DNA of 64,000 bases, taken from the NCBI GenBank assembly GCA_030813035.1, contig JAUSTV010000011.1; one strand, 5' to 3'. Below are positions 39,965 to 48,390 of the stretch, in pieces. The notes beneath the pieces were generated by a model, which searched no databases, had not been told where the DNA came from, and saw only the letters and a program-made list of their open reading frames with translations. The translations under genes and the position numbers were made by a program. Position 1 is the stretch's first letter. The number at the start of each line of letters is the position of its first letter. This DNA comes from Bacillus_BA fengqiuensis (GTDB lineage Bacteria > Bacillota > Bacilli > Bacillales > Bacillaceae_H).

Positions 39965-42562
39965 ATGAAAATCAACCGTGTAAGATACTTGAAAGGTCCG
40001 AATTATTTTAACTTGAAGCCGACCATGTGGATTGAATTGGATATTGAAGAGTTTGAGTTTCAACCTTCGAATAAGATTCCCCGATTTAGTGAAGCTCTCG
40101 TTGACGTCATTCCAAGCTTGAAGACTCATACATGTTCATTAGGGTATGAGGGCGGGTTCGTAGAACGACTGAAAGAGGGCACGTGGATGGGGCACATCCT
40201 CGAACATATCACCTTGGAATTGCAATCACTGGCAGGAATTCAAGTGAAGCGCGGGAAAACCATAACAAGCCAGAAGAAAGGCATTTACTTTGTCACATAC
40301 GATTACAAGGAACCAAAATCGGGCTACTATGCATTTAAAGCGGCGATGGAACTGACAGAGAGAATTTTGAAAGGCGAACGCAGCTTCTCGATTGATTCCT
40401 ATGTAAACAACATCGCTCATTTGTATTATGAACATAAACTGGGTCCAAGCACAGAATCCATATATGAAGCGGCGATGAATGAACATATTCCGGTCGAACG
40501 AATCGGAACAGACAGCATGCTTCGGTTAGGGACGGGATTCAAGCAAAAATTTGTGCAGGCAACGATTACGAGCCAAACATCCCAGCTGGCCGTAGAAAAT
40601 GCTTGTGATAAACAAGCGACCAAACTAATACTGGAAAGCTGCGGAGTTCCTGTCCCCAAAGGAGAGGTCGTCTCTTCGACAAAGGAAATCTTTCAAGCCG
40701 CTAAGTACCTCGGCTTTCCACTCGTCATAAAACCGTCAAACGGGAGACAGGGTCAAGGAGTGATGACGAACATTCATAATGAAGACGAGTTATTTAACAT
40801 CGTCCATTGCTTTGATAGTCAATATAAGGAATATATTGTAGAACGATACTATGAAGGGAACGATTACCGGCTAGTAGTAGTAGATGGAAAAATGGTGGCT
40901 GCCAGCTTACGGCTGCCGCCTGTGGTAATCGGAAATGGAATGGACAGTGTGGAGCGATTGATTCAGCTGGAAAACGAGAATCCGCTAAGGGGCGAGGGGC
41001 ATGAAAAACCGCTATCGAAAATCCCGCTGAACCATACGGTTTCTTGTTATCTTGAAAAGGAAAACTTGACGTTAACATCCATTCCCGAAAAGGGGCAGGT
41101 CGTGCAAGTCGTGGGCAATGCCAACCTTTCAACAGGGGGACAAGCAATCGATGTAACGGACGAGGTCCATCCCACAATCACGGACATTGCCATTACGGCA
41201 GCTAAGGCCATCGGACTCGATGTAGCAGGGGTTGATCTCATTTGCCAAGATATTTCCAAGCCTTTTCACCAGGGTGAAGCAGCTGTAATCGAGGTCAATG
41301 CCGCACCTGGTATTCGAATGCACCATTATCCGAGCGAAGGCAAAAGCCGGGACGTCGGAAAAGAAATCGTCCATTATTTGTTCAAGGATCGGAAGGAAGC
41401 TGCGATACCAATTGTTTCGGTGACAGGGACGAATGGAAAAACCACCACGACTCGTCTTGTAAAGCACTTTTTGGATAAAGAAAATAGAACCGTCGGCATG
41501 ACCAATTCGGACGGTGTTTATATTGGAGACAGATGCATAGACGAAGGGGATTGCAGCGGTCCGATCAGCGCCAAAAAAGTATTGAGCAATCCAACCGTCG
41601 ATATGGCCGTATTGGAGACGGCGCGGGGAGGCATCCTTAGAGAAGGGCTGGCATTCCGCCATTGCGATGTAGGAATTGTGACGAATGTGAGTGAAGACCA
41701 TCTTGGATTGGATGGAATTGAAACGTTTGACCAACTTGTAAAATTAAAAAGGCTGATAACAGAGGTGGTCATTGAAGACGGTTATTGCATTTTAAATGCG
41801 GATGACGAAGAGGTTGTACGCATGGCCGAATACACAAAAGGACAGGTCATTTTCACTTCATTAAACGAATACAATCCCCACATCCAACAAGCCATTTCCA
41901 GCGGAGGGACGGCGTGGTTTATGGATCGAAACGGTACGATACAATGTGTTTCCGCAGGAGAACAAATAGAGTTTCTTCCGTGCCGTGACATTCCGATTAC
42001 CATTGAAGGGACCGCCAAACATAACATTTCCAACGTGCTTCAAGCCCTTGCGGCAGCCTATTCCTTAGGAGTATCGCTGGAAGAATTGAAGGAAAAAGCC
42101 CTATCCTTCATTCCTGATTTCAAACTCTCAAAAGGCAGATTCAACAAAGTCGATGTGCAAGGCAGGCAAGTGATTGTGGATTATGCACATAATATCGCCG
42201 GATTGCGCGCCATTTTTGATACAATCGAGGCCTTGAAATCGAACAGGGTCATTACTGCCTTATCCGCTCCGGGCGACCGCTTGGATGAAGATATCCGGCA
42301 ACTCGCCAAAATATCGGCCAACCATTCGGACATACTGATCATTAAAGAAGATGATGATTTAAGAGGAAGGGCTCCGTACGAAGCGGCGAACATTATCCGA
42401 AACGTCGCTTTAAAGGAAAAGATGGAGGCAAAGCACGCTCCGATTATCAGGGACGAATTGGAAGCATTCAAGAAAGCGTGGGAGTTATCGGAAGAAGGCG
42501 ACCTTCTCCTGTTTTTGTATACCGACTTCACCTATGTCAAAGAGTTTTTCAGCACGATTTAA
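39965..42562 (+). CDS. cphA: Cyanophycin synthetase
   Basis: The 865-residue product makes the nitrogen-storage polymer cyanophycin from Asp and Arg with ATP. The three parts of CphA1 are present: an N-terminal domain (MKINRVRYLKGPNYFNLKPT to about 160), an ATP-grasp domain (about 215-470; GFPLVIKPSNGRQGQGVMTNI, and AAVIEVNAAPGIRMHHYPSEGKSRDVG) and a Mur-ligase-like domain with the P-loop VTGTNGKTTTTRLVKHFL near residue 488 and DYAHNIAGLRAIFDT. Length and motifs suggest a full, active enzyme. It forms an operon with cphB. The G-domain residues HILEHITLELQ are also present. Confidence 0.95.
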   Translation: MKINRVRYLKGPNYFNLKPTMWIELDIEEFEFQPSNKIPRFSEALVDVIPSLKTHTCSLGYEGGFVERLKEGTWMGHILEHITLELQSLAGIQVKRGKTITSQKKGIYFVTYDYKEPKSGYYAFKAAMELTERILKGERSFSIDSYVNNIAHLYYEHKLGPSTESIYEAAMNEHIPVERIGTDSMLRLGTGFKQKFVQATITSQTSQLAVENACDKQATKLILESCGVPVPKGEVVSSTKEIFQAAKYLGFPLVIKPSNGRQGQGVMTNIHNEDELFNIVHCFDSQYKEYIVERYYEGNDYRLVVVDGKMVAASLRLPPVVIGNGMDSVERLIQLENENPLRGEGHEKPLSKIPLNHTVSCYLEKENLTLTSIPEKGQVVQVVGNANLSTGGQAIDVTDEVHPTITDIAITAAKAIGLDVAGVDLICQDISKPFHQGEAAVIEVNAAPGIRMHHYPSEGKSRDVGKEIVHYLFKDRKEAAIPIVSVTGTNGKTTTTRLVKHFLDKENRTVGMTNSDGVYIGDRCIDEGDCSGPISAKKVLSNPTVDMAVLETARGGILREGLAFRHCDVGIVTNVSEDHLGLDGIETFDQLVKLKRLITEVVIEDGYCILNADDEEVVRMAEYTKGQVIFTSLNEYNPHIQQAISSGGTAWFMDRNGTIQCVSAGEQIEFLPCRDIPITIEGTAKHNISNVLQALAAAYSLGVSLEELKEKALSFIPDFKLSKGRFNKVDVQGRQVIVDYAHNIAGLRAIFDTIEALKSNRVITALSAPGDRLDEDIRQLAKISANHSDILIIKEDDDLRGRAPYEAANIIRNVALKEKMEAKHAPIIRDELEAFKKAWELSEEGDLLLFLYTDFTYVKEFFSTI

Positions 42563-42762
42563 AGAGTTGTTTTTAATATGTTTAGCCTTACTAAATTTTA
42601 GGGATACTACATCATATATTGAAAGGCTCCCTGAATTTCTAGAGGGAAGATTACTCTGTTTCTTCTTCGGAAAATCTTGTTTTTTACTCCGGAAGTGTAT
42701 CCAGAAGTTGATGTCCGCATTGTTGATGGAGCCATCGGCAATCGTGTACACAAGGTTTTCGT

Positions 42763-42808
42763 ATAATCGGCCGGGAAGAACCCTTAAGGGAGCTGACCGG
42801 CCGATTAT
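42763..42808 (+). terminator. Hairpin after cphA, probable terminator
   Basis: ATAATCGGCCGG and CCGGCCGATTAT form a perfect 12-bp stem that encloses a smaller CCCTTAAGGG palindrome; GTGGAAAAATC and a run of T follow. In the gap before it, 42633-42764 is open in one frame ending PEVYPEVDVRIVDGAIGNRV then HKVFV before a stop; this looks protein-like and might be the end of a lost gene, but I could not identify it. The remaining gap to 43032 has only the GAGGAGG site of the next gene. Confidence 0.6.
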
Positions 42809-43032
42809 GTGGAAAAATCTTTTTTTCTTAAATAGGTGATTATTTGATAGAATAAAAGCAAGGGAAGAGGCCATCTTTTCTTTTGTACAAGATTTAAGTG
42901 GATAAAGGCCGAAAAAGCAGCTTTATTTTAATGGAATATCACTCAATTTCACAACTTGTTCTTAAAATTGTCAGAAATCAATCTTTTTTTCGAATATAAT
43001 AGAGTTAAAAGATAAAGAGGAGGCAACTGTTT

Positions 43033-43923
43033 TTGCTTACAAACCATTTAGACTTTAGGCTGGAACCGAAATTGAAAGAACTGTATGAGGAACATAAAAT
43101 AAGGGCAGAAAAAATAGATTGGGGGTACCATGACTTTTTGCCGTGGGATAAAGCGCAGGATTTCCGCAGGGTTCCTTGGGATCCAAGTCAGGTAACACTT
43201 CCAAGCGGCATTGTAACAGCGGTCGAAACGGCTCTTTTGACAGAAGTGAACTTGCCGTGGTTTACATCCCATTTAGACCAGACATTCAAAGGATCTCTTT
43301 CTGTCATAAAAGATTTTGTTCACACATGGACGGCGGAAGAGGATCAGCACTCCAACCTTTTAGAAAACTATTTATTGATTACCCGAAACGTCGACCCGAA
43401 GCGTCTCCGCCAATTGCATAAGCAAACGGTAGAAGGCGGCTGGCAGCCAAATTTCCATACACCGTTCGAAACGATGGTGTATACGTCGCTTCAAGAGCTG
43501 GCAACGATGGTGTTTTATAATAACGTCGCAAAAATAGCAGGAGAGCATGATAAAGATTTGGCGGCCCTTCTTCGAAGATTAGCCAAGGATGAAATACTTC
43601 ATTATGCGTTCTATCGCGATGTCATCAAATTTCACTTGCAATTGGAACCGAATTATTGCTATTACCTCGGCCATGTAATTAAAAACTTCCAAATGCCGGG
43701 TACAGTGATGCCGGACTTTGAAGACCGCATGTCCATCATTGCAAAAGAAGCCAACTACGGACCGCTTGAATACTTCGACCAAGTATTGGATGTCATCGTC
43801 GAATATTGGGAGTTGGAAAAGCTGCGCCCAATCGCGCCGGAAGCGGAGGCGGCCCGCTTGGATATCTTGAAGTACCATGCAAGACTCAAACGGGTGAGAG
43901 ACCGATTTTATAGTTCAAAGTAA
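43033..43923 (+). CDS. Soluble acyl-ACP desaturase family protein (ferritin-like di-iron)
   Basis: The 296-residue product has the di-iron ligands of stearoyl-ACP-type desaturases: first EExxH in TWTAEEDQHSNLLENYL (Glu 102/103, His 106), Glu 155 in TSLQELATMVFY and the second motif AKDEILHYAFYRDV (Glu 187, His 190; the first Glu of EExxH is Asp 186). It should introduce a double bond into a carrier-bound acyl chain using oxygen. Soluble desaturases are common in Actinobacteria and plants and less so in Bacillaceae, where membrane desaturases are usual, so horizontal origin is possible. Start TTG 43033 follows GAGGAGG. It is transcribed alone. Confidence 0.85.
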   Translation: MLTNHLDFRLEPKLKELYEEHKIRAEKIDWGYHDFLPWDKAQDFRRVPWDPSQVTLPSGIVTAVETALLTEVNLPWFTSHLDQTFKGSLSVIKDFVHTWTAEEDQHSNLLENYLLITRNVDPKRLRQLHKQTVEGGWQPNFHTPFETMVYTSLQELATMVFYNNVAKIAGEHDKDLAALLRRLAKDEILHYAFYRDVIKFHLQLEPNYCYYLGHVIKNFQMPGTVMPDFEDRMSIIAKEANYGPLEYFDQVLDVIVEYWELEKLRPIAPEAEAARLDILKYHARLKRVRDRFYSSK

Positions 43924-43969
43924 AACGAAAGGCGGAGAAAGCCCGTTAAACCGATAGGATGTTGGCAGC

Positions 43970-44300
43970 CTACAAACGCGACGTCCTGTCGCAACGGCTG
44001 CACTTGTACGTCCTGTACTTCGGAGCTTCTGAGAAGGAGTCGCTTTTTAACTCCGCAGGAAGAAGTGAAACAGCCGTACGGTTTGGCTTTCGGAGCTGAA
44101 CAAAAAAGAAAAGCGAAGGCGACTGTTCAACCTTGAGAGACGTTGGAGCTTCTGACCGGGAAACCGCTTTTTGGTTTCATGGACAGAAGTGAAACGGCCG
44201 AAAGGTTAGGAGCCGCAACTGGACCATTAAGGAACGAAGCCTAAGAGCGCAACGTCCTGTTGCAACGGCTTCATTTGCACATCCATGTGCTTCAAGCTCC
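43970..44300 (+). repeat. Hairpin-rich intergenic tract with repeated loop motif, possible structured RNA
   Basis: About 330 non-coding bases hold four small hairpins with related loops: GCG-ACGTCCTGT-CGC (43978-43992), GTACGTCCTGTAC (44006-44018), GCA-ACGTCCTGT-TGC (44249-44263) and GCACATCCATGTGC (44277-44290). Two longer blocks are direct repeats: 44031-44084 and 44145-44197 both begin GGAGCTTCTGA, contain CGCTTTTT and end AGAAGTGAAAC-GCC. Paired changes keep the stems while loops stay constant, which suggests selection on RNA structure. I recall related tracts in other Bacillus and Geobacillus intergenic regions. No frame looks coding. Confidence 0.65.
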
Positions 44301-44331
44301 AGCGACTGTTTAGAAACTACTTCCAGTCAAC

Positions 44332-44367
44332 AAAAAAAGGCACTTCGTAATGAAGTGCCTTTTTTTA
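44332..44367 (+). terminator. Terminator after the hairpin-rich tract
   Basis: AAAAAAAGGCACTTC and GAAGTGCCTTTTTTT form a perfect 15-bp stem with a five-base loop. It would end a transcript running from the desaturase gene through the hairpin tract, and it insulates the stress promoter that starts right behind it. Confidence 0.85.
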
Positions 44368-44368
44368 T

Positions 44369-44394
44369 GTTTTAAAAGGAAAAACTCCGGGTAG
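44369..44394 (+). promoter_or_regulatory. Sigma-B type promoter of the stress protein gene
   Basis: GTTTTA (44369-44374) and GGGTAG (44389-44394) with a 14-base spacer resemble the sigma-B consensus GTTTAA-N12-15-GGGTAT. The distance to the start codon is about 60 bases. The downstream gene belongs to the general stress family, which supports the reading. Confidence 0.65.
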
Positions 44395-44455
44395 ACAAGA
44401 AGTGGAAGTACATGTAAAAAACTTCCTAGTCTATTAAATTTAGGAGGGAAAGCAG

Positions 44456-45574
44456 ATGAGGATAGGAAAAAGAATTGCTGGTACATTTTATTCAGAAAAG
44501 GAAACGCTTGATGCAATCGAAAGTTTAAAACGCCAAGGATACCGTGAAACGGATATCATGGTAGTGGCCAAAAATAGAAGTGAGATTCCCTTGGTCGCTG
44601 CTCAGGCTGGCGTGATGGTAGAAGCGGAAGCACCAATGAATACCTTAACCGGGGTCATGATGGACAGTTTCTTTACAATGATGACAGGCAAAAGGGTAGG
44701 AATAGCAGAAAGCGGATTGGCAGACAGTCTGATGGCAAGAGGAATCCCAGACTTTACTGCCAAACGATGCGAGGCTGAAGCAGCCAAAGGAAAGATTCTT
44801 GTTCTGGTTGATACAGATGTTACGTATAACAGCTTAAATGACATGGAAACACAGTACGGAACTGCAGAAGAAAAAGCGCTTCGTCTCCATGAAGAAAGAC
44901 TTGACGTCGTCAAAGAGCGCGTGCAGCTCGGAGAAGTACAGGTTTGGAAAGAAATCGTAGAAACAGAAAAGACCATTCAGGTCCCGCTCACACGTGAAGA
45001 GGTTTATGTAGAACGCCGGCCTGTCATTGACGGTCAGTATGATGGCGTTTCAATAGGCGATAATGAAATGATACGCATTCCTATTATCGAAGAGCGAATA
45101 GAAGTAATGAAAAGACCTGTCGTCGTGGAAGAAATCATCATTGGAAAGCACAAAATTCAGGAGACGAAGGAAGTACAGGACGTCGTCCGGAAAGAGGAGG
45201 CACGTATCGAGCGTTCCGCACTGCCAGTAATGGAGACATATCAAAGCAGGAATGAATTAATAGAAACAGAAAGTACAACAGAAGCGGTTTCTTTATCGCT
45301 GAAAGACAATCAGCATATGGCAAGTGTAACAGATGGCGAAAAAGAAGAAAAACGAACAAAACGTACAGGCTCTCTTGCTGTCCAAGACAAGCAAGCAGAG
45401 AAAACGAAAAAGGACGAAACAAATATAAATAATACAGAATCTTCAAACGAAAAACAAAATAAAAAAACTGCCGCGACAAATCAGAAAAAAGAAGAAGTAA
45501 GCAGCAGTGAAGAATCTTCAACGGGCGAAGAAAACAAAAATGACCGCACTCAAATCAACAAAGTGAAAAAATGA
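44456..45574 (+). CDS. General stress protein: GSP17M-like domain plus DUF2382 (YsnF/AvaK) domain
   Basis: The 372-residue product starts with a YflT/GSP17M-like domain (IAGTFYSEKETLDAIESLKRQGYRETDIMVVAKNRSEI, residues about 7-44, to about 125), continues with a DUF2382 domain (about 140-250; LHEERLDVVKERVQLGEVQVWKEIVETEKTIQVPLTREEVYVERRPV and IPIIEERIEVMKRPVVVEEIIIGKHKIQETKEVQDVVRKEEARIE) and ends in a disordered Lys/Glu/Asn tail of about 110 residues. This fusion is common in Bacilli under sigma-B control. Biochemical function unknown. AGGAGGG precedes ATG 44456. Confidence 0.88.
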   Translation: MRIGKRIAGTFYSEKETLDAIESLKRQGYRETDIMVVAKNRSEIPLVAAQAGVMVEAEAPMNTLTGVMMDSFFTMMTGKRVGIAESGLADSLMARGIPDFTAKRCEAEAAKGKILVLVDTDVTYNSLNDMETQYGTAEEKALRLHEERLDVVKERVQLGEVQVWKEIVETEKTIQVPLTREEVYVERRPVIDGQYDGVSIGDNEMIRIPIIEERIEVMKRPVVVEEIIIGKHKIQETKEVQDVVRKEEARIERSALPVMETYQSRNELIETESTTEAVSLSLKDNQHMASVTDGEKEEKRTKRTGSLAVQDKQAEKTKKDETNINNTESSNEKQNKKTAATNQKKEEVSSSEESSTGEENKNDRTQINKVKK

Positions 45575-45624
45575 CGGTACCGGTAAAGGCGTAGGTGTAA
45601 GATGAAATTCATACAGATGGAAAG

Positions 45625-45657
45625 AAAGAGGCTGTCGAGTTGGGAGGCAGCCTCTTT
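45625..45657. terminator. Convergent terminator between the stress and RsbR-like genes
   Basis: AAAGAGGCTG and CAGCCTCTTT form a perfect ten-base stem around 13 bases. It lies between two convergent genes and has A/T flanks on both sides. Confidence 0.75.
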
Positions 45658-45684
45658 GACATTCATTTTTCACGTGATTTTTTG

Positions 45685-46722
45685 TCACCCTACAATTTTA
45701 CGTCCTCTTTGAGCGAGGGCGTAATAAATGCCGTGCTGTAACGTTTGGAAACAGTTAAATTTTGAAAAATTGAGCTGTGATTCAGAGATGGCCGTTCCAA
45801 GTTCAGGCGATATTCCGACCAAGATGGTCTCTGTCCCGATAATAGAAGCGGCAGAGCCCAATTTCTCGATAAAGGTAATCGTGTAATTGCTGATATGTAT
45901 ATCCAAGGCGGTTAGATCTAGCAGGAGATATCGTGCTTTATACATCGGAAGATTATTCAGCGTTTTTTCGATTAATTCTTCCGACCGCGTTTCATCGTAT
46001 TTTCCTAATAAGGGAACGACCACAATTTCTTCCAAAACGGGAATGATAGGTGAAGAGATTTCCTTCACAAGCTCACGCAGCTCTTTCGTTCGCTCAGCTA
46101 CAGTGTCCTCCAGTTTTTGGATCTCTGCCGATTCCTTTCTTCTCGCAAAGTCGTGAATGTTATTCGTGACTGTAATCGTAGAAGGGAAATAGTGATACTC
46201 ACAATATTCATCGCCTTCTATTTGGCTTTTTTTAACCTCATACCAGACGTTCGTTCCAAACACTCCTGTTAAGATACCGGCGAAATGACCGGGCAGAAAG
46301 GAACCGTGCTTTTTTTTGCCTTGGGCCTTATTGATTTTATATTCCCAACTGTCTCGAATACGAACGACAGCCGTCTTTTTTTCTTCACAAATGTCTTGAA
46401 AGCTGATTTTCCCCCAGCCTGCCGAAGCATAAATAATCGGAATAAGGGAAGCAACTTCTTTAATACTTAAGCGGGAATTACTAAAGAACTCGCTCACAAC
46501 AGATCCTTGACGAAATCCTGTTGTTTCTAACACGACACCTGCCGCATCATCTCCTGATACTTCTTCAATCGTATCGAAAAATGTTTTCATGGCTGATGAA
46601 ATCCAAAAGAGAATGGCATCATCGCCTTCAAAATCAAATACCCCATTTTCGATATCCCATTTAAATTGAATGCCGGATACGTCAATGCTGGGTTTATTAC
46701 TTAAATCTTCGTTCACTGACAT
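45685..46722 (-). CDS. RsbR-like protein: V4R-type sensor domain with C-terminal STAS domain
   Basis: The 345-residue product has an N-terminal sensor related to V4R/XylR-N domains (about residues 55-185; GFRQGSVVSEFFSNSRLSIKEVASLIPIIYASAGWGKIS and HGSFLPGHFAGILTGVFGTNVWYEVKKSQIEGDEYCEYHYFPS), a helical linker and a STAS domain (about 225-335; PIIPVLEEIVVVPLLGKYDETRSEELIEKTLNNL, ARYLLLDLTALDIHISNYT). RsbR paralogues sit in the stressosome that controls sigma-B, so it may feed a chemical signal into that pathway. I start at ATG 46722 after AAAAGGAG; the longer frame to 46764 lacks a site. It neighbours a sigma-B-type gene. Confidence 0.82.
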   Translation of the reverse strand: MSVNEDLSNKPSIDVSGIQFKWDIENGVFDFEGDDAILFWISSAMKTFFDTIEEVSGDDAAGVVLETTGFRQGSVVSEFFSNSRLSIKEVASLIPIIYASAGWGKISFQDICEEKKTAVVRIRDSWEYKINKAQGKKKHGSFLPGHFAGILTGVFGTNVWYEVKKSQIEGDEYCEYHYFPSTITVTNNIHDFARRKESAEIQKLEDTVAERTKELRELVKEISSPIIPVLEEIVVVPLLGKYDETRSEELIEKTLNNLPMYKARYLLLDLTALDIHISNYTITFIEKLGSAASIIGTETILVGISPELGTAISESQLNFSKFNCFQTLQHGIYYALAQRGRKIVG

Positions 46723-47059
46723 GGAAAAACTCCTTTTCGTACATAATGATAGATGAAAATCCATTTTTGTTGCAGGTGCATGGCAATATGTTCATTATAA
46801 AGCCGCCTGCAATCATATGGCAACTGGAGTGCTTCGATTAGCCGCAGTCTCCTTTCGATAAAGGAAGGGTGCTTACTGTCCGCTAATGCTGGATAAATGA
46901 ATAAAAAGTTCAAAGGCTGGCTTATCTATTCATCCTTATCCTGCTCTAAAATGAAGTAAATCCTCTCTAAGTTGCTTCACGACTTTAGAAAAAAATAGAA
47001 GAAGTTAATAAGTTCTATAGTATCAATTCACTCTGAATAAGTGGAAAGGATGAGATTCG
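46723..47059. other. Intergenic stretch with a diverged repeat motif
   Basis: About 335 bases between divergent genes. At about 46870-46905 the motif CTTACTGTCCGCTAATGC then TGGATAAAT resembles 19274-19300 (TTTTACTGCCCATTAATGC then GGGATAAAA). Nothing in it looks coding. A GGAAAGGATGAG site for the next gene closes the stretch. Confidence 0.35.
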
Positions 47060-47281
47060 ATGAAAAACTTGAGATTTATGCTTAATGATGATTATCAGGC
47101 GGAGAGCCTTGCAGAGGACTTAAAGCTGCAGCTTGAAATCAATCGTTTTCAACATGTCAAAGTCGTTCCGGTGAGAGACCGCAATGAAATCATTGTCCAG
47201 GTGCCGGAAGCAGATGGTGCGTTAGAAGAAACCGTAGAAGTGTTCATGGAAAATTACAAAAAAGGAGAAATCCTCGAATAA
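47060..47281 (+). CDS. Hypothetical small soluble protein (73 aa)
   Basis: The product reads MKNLRFMLNDDYQAESLAED and has a later segment VKVVPVRDRNEIIVQVPEAD followed by an acidic C-terminal helix. The alternation of helix, strand and helix suggests a small alpha/beta fold. No Cys, no membrane segment. I do not recognise it. A good site (GGAAAGGATGAG) precedes ATG 47060 and a terminator follows, so it is a separate transcript. Confidence 0.7.
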   Translation: MKNLRFMLNDDYQAESLAEDLKLQLEINRFQHVKVVPVRDRNEIIVQVPEADGALEETVEVFMENYKKGEILE

Positions 47282-47295
47282 TTGCCATTATCCCA

Positions 47296-47332
47296 AGAAA
47301 GCTGTGAATGAAAAGGATCAGCTTTCTTTTTT
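47296..47332 (+). terminator. Terminator of the small protein gene
   Basis: AGAAAGCTG pairs with CAGCTTTCT around a 15-base loop and is followed by T. It lies 15 bases after the stop. Confidence 0.82.
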
Positions 47333-47428
47333 GCTCAAGGAATGATGATGGCGAAGCTTAAGTCCCTGAATAGACGGGAATCATATAGAATATGTTTAAA
47401 AATATCTATAAAAAAGGGGATGGAATTT

Positions 47429-48259
47429 ATGAGCCGTGTCAACGACGCACCCGTTAAATTCGACTTTCATACCCATCATGAGCGCTGCGGGCATGCTGTC
47501 GGAACCATTGAACACTATATAAAAGCAGCGATTGAAAAAGGAATGGACTTCATTGGCATTGCGGATCACTCTCCGTATTTTTACAGTGAAGAGGATCAGC
47601 TTTATCCGACCATTGCGATGGCGAAAAGCGAGCTATCTGAATATGTAAATGAGGTTTTGCGTCTGAAAGAGAAATACAGCGGAAAAATTCAAGTCTTACT
47701 TGGAATGGAAAGTGACTTTTATCCGGAATACATAGATATTTATCGTGAGCAGCTGAATTTATATCCATTTGATTATCTCATCGGCTCTGTTCATTACGTG
47801 GACGACATCAGTATTTTCAAACAAGGACGATGGGAAGGTCTTACAAACGAACAAAGAGTGAAAACGAAAGAAACATATTACGAGTTGATTGAACAATCGG
47901 CCCGCAGCGGCATGTTTCAAATTCTTGGTCATATTGATGCGATGAAAGGATTTTATCCTGAATTTTCGTCCGTCCAAACAGAAGTGGTAGAAAGGACACT
48001 TAAAACCATAGCGGAGCATGACATCGCCATTGAAATTAATACATCCGGAAAAACAAAGGATTGCGGAGGCTGGTATCCGGGTGATGACATTTTGGAAAGA
48101 GCGCTTTTCCATGGGGTGAAAGTGACCTTTGGGTCGGATGCCCATACTCCCGAACGGGTCGGTGATGAATTTGAACTCGTCCAGCAACGCTTGAAGGAAA
48201 TCGGCTTTAAAGAGTGGGCCTATTTTATCCAAAAGAAACGATATATGACAGCTCTATAA
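47429..48259 (+). CDS. PHP-domain phosphatase, histidinol-phosphatase (HisK) family
   Basis: The 276-residue product has the PHP metal site: FDFHTHHERCGHA near its start, IGIADHSPYF, GMESDFYPEY, LIGSVHYVDD, LGHIDAMKGF, AIEINTSGKTKDCGGWYPG and VTFGSDAHTPERVG. This set matches the HisK family of histidinol-phosphate phosphatases. No his genes are near, so it may serve histidine synthesis from a distance or act on another phosphate ester. I start at ATG 47429 after AAGGGGATGG; ATG 47420 is possible, and the longer frame to 47342 is not supported. Confidence 0.87.
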   Translation: MSRVNDAPVKFDFHTHHERCGHAVGTIEHYIKAAIEKGMDFIGIADHSPYFYSEEDQLYPTIAMAKSELSEYVNEVLRLKEKYSGKIQVLLGMESDFYPEYIDIYREQLNLYPFDYLIGSVHYVDDISIFKQGRWEGLTNEQRVKTKETYYELIEQSARSGMFQILGHIDAMKGFYPEFSSVQTEVVERTLKTIAEHDIAIEINTSGKTKDCGGWYPGDDILERALFHGVKVTFGSDAHTPERVGDEFELVQQRLKEIGFKEWAYFIQKKRYMTAL

Positions 48260-48390
48260 AAAAGAAAAGAGAGGTGTTTTAATACAACAATGAAAATTTT
48301 GTCGTTTTGGAACACCTCACAAATCGAGACATAGTGGAAGGTTTATTAGACATGAACCAGTAAACTTTGGATGATGGAGGTGCTGTGTTG

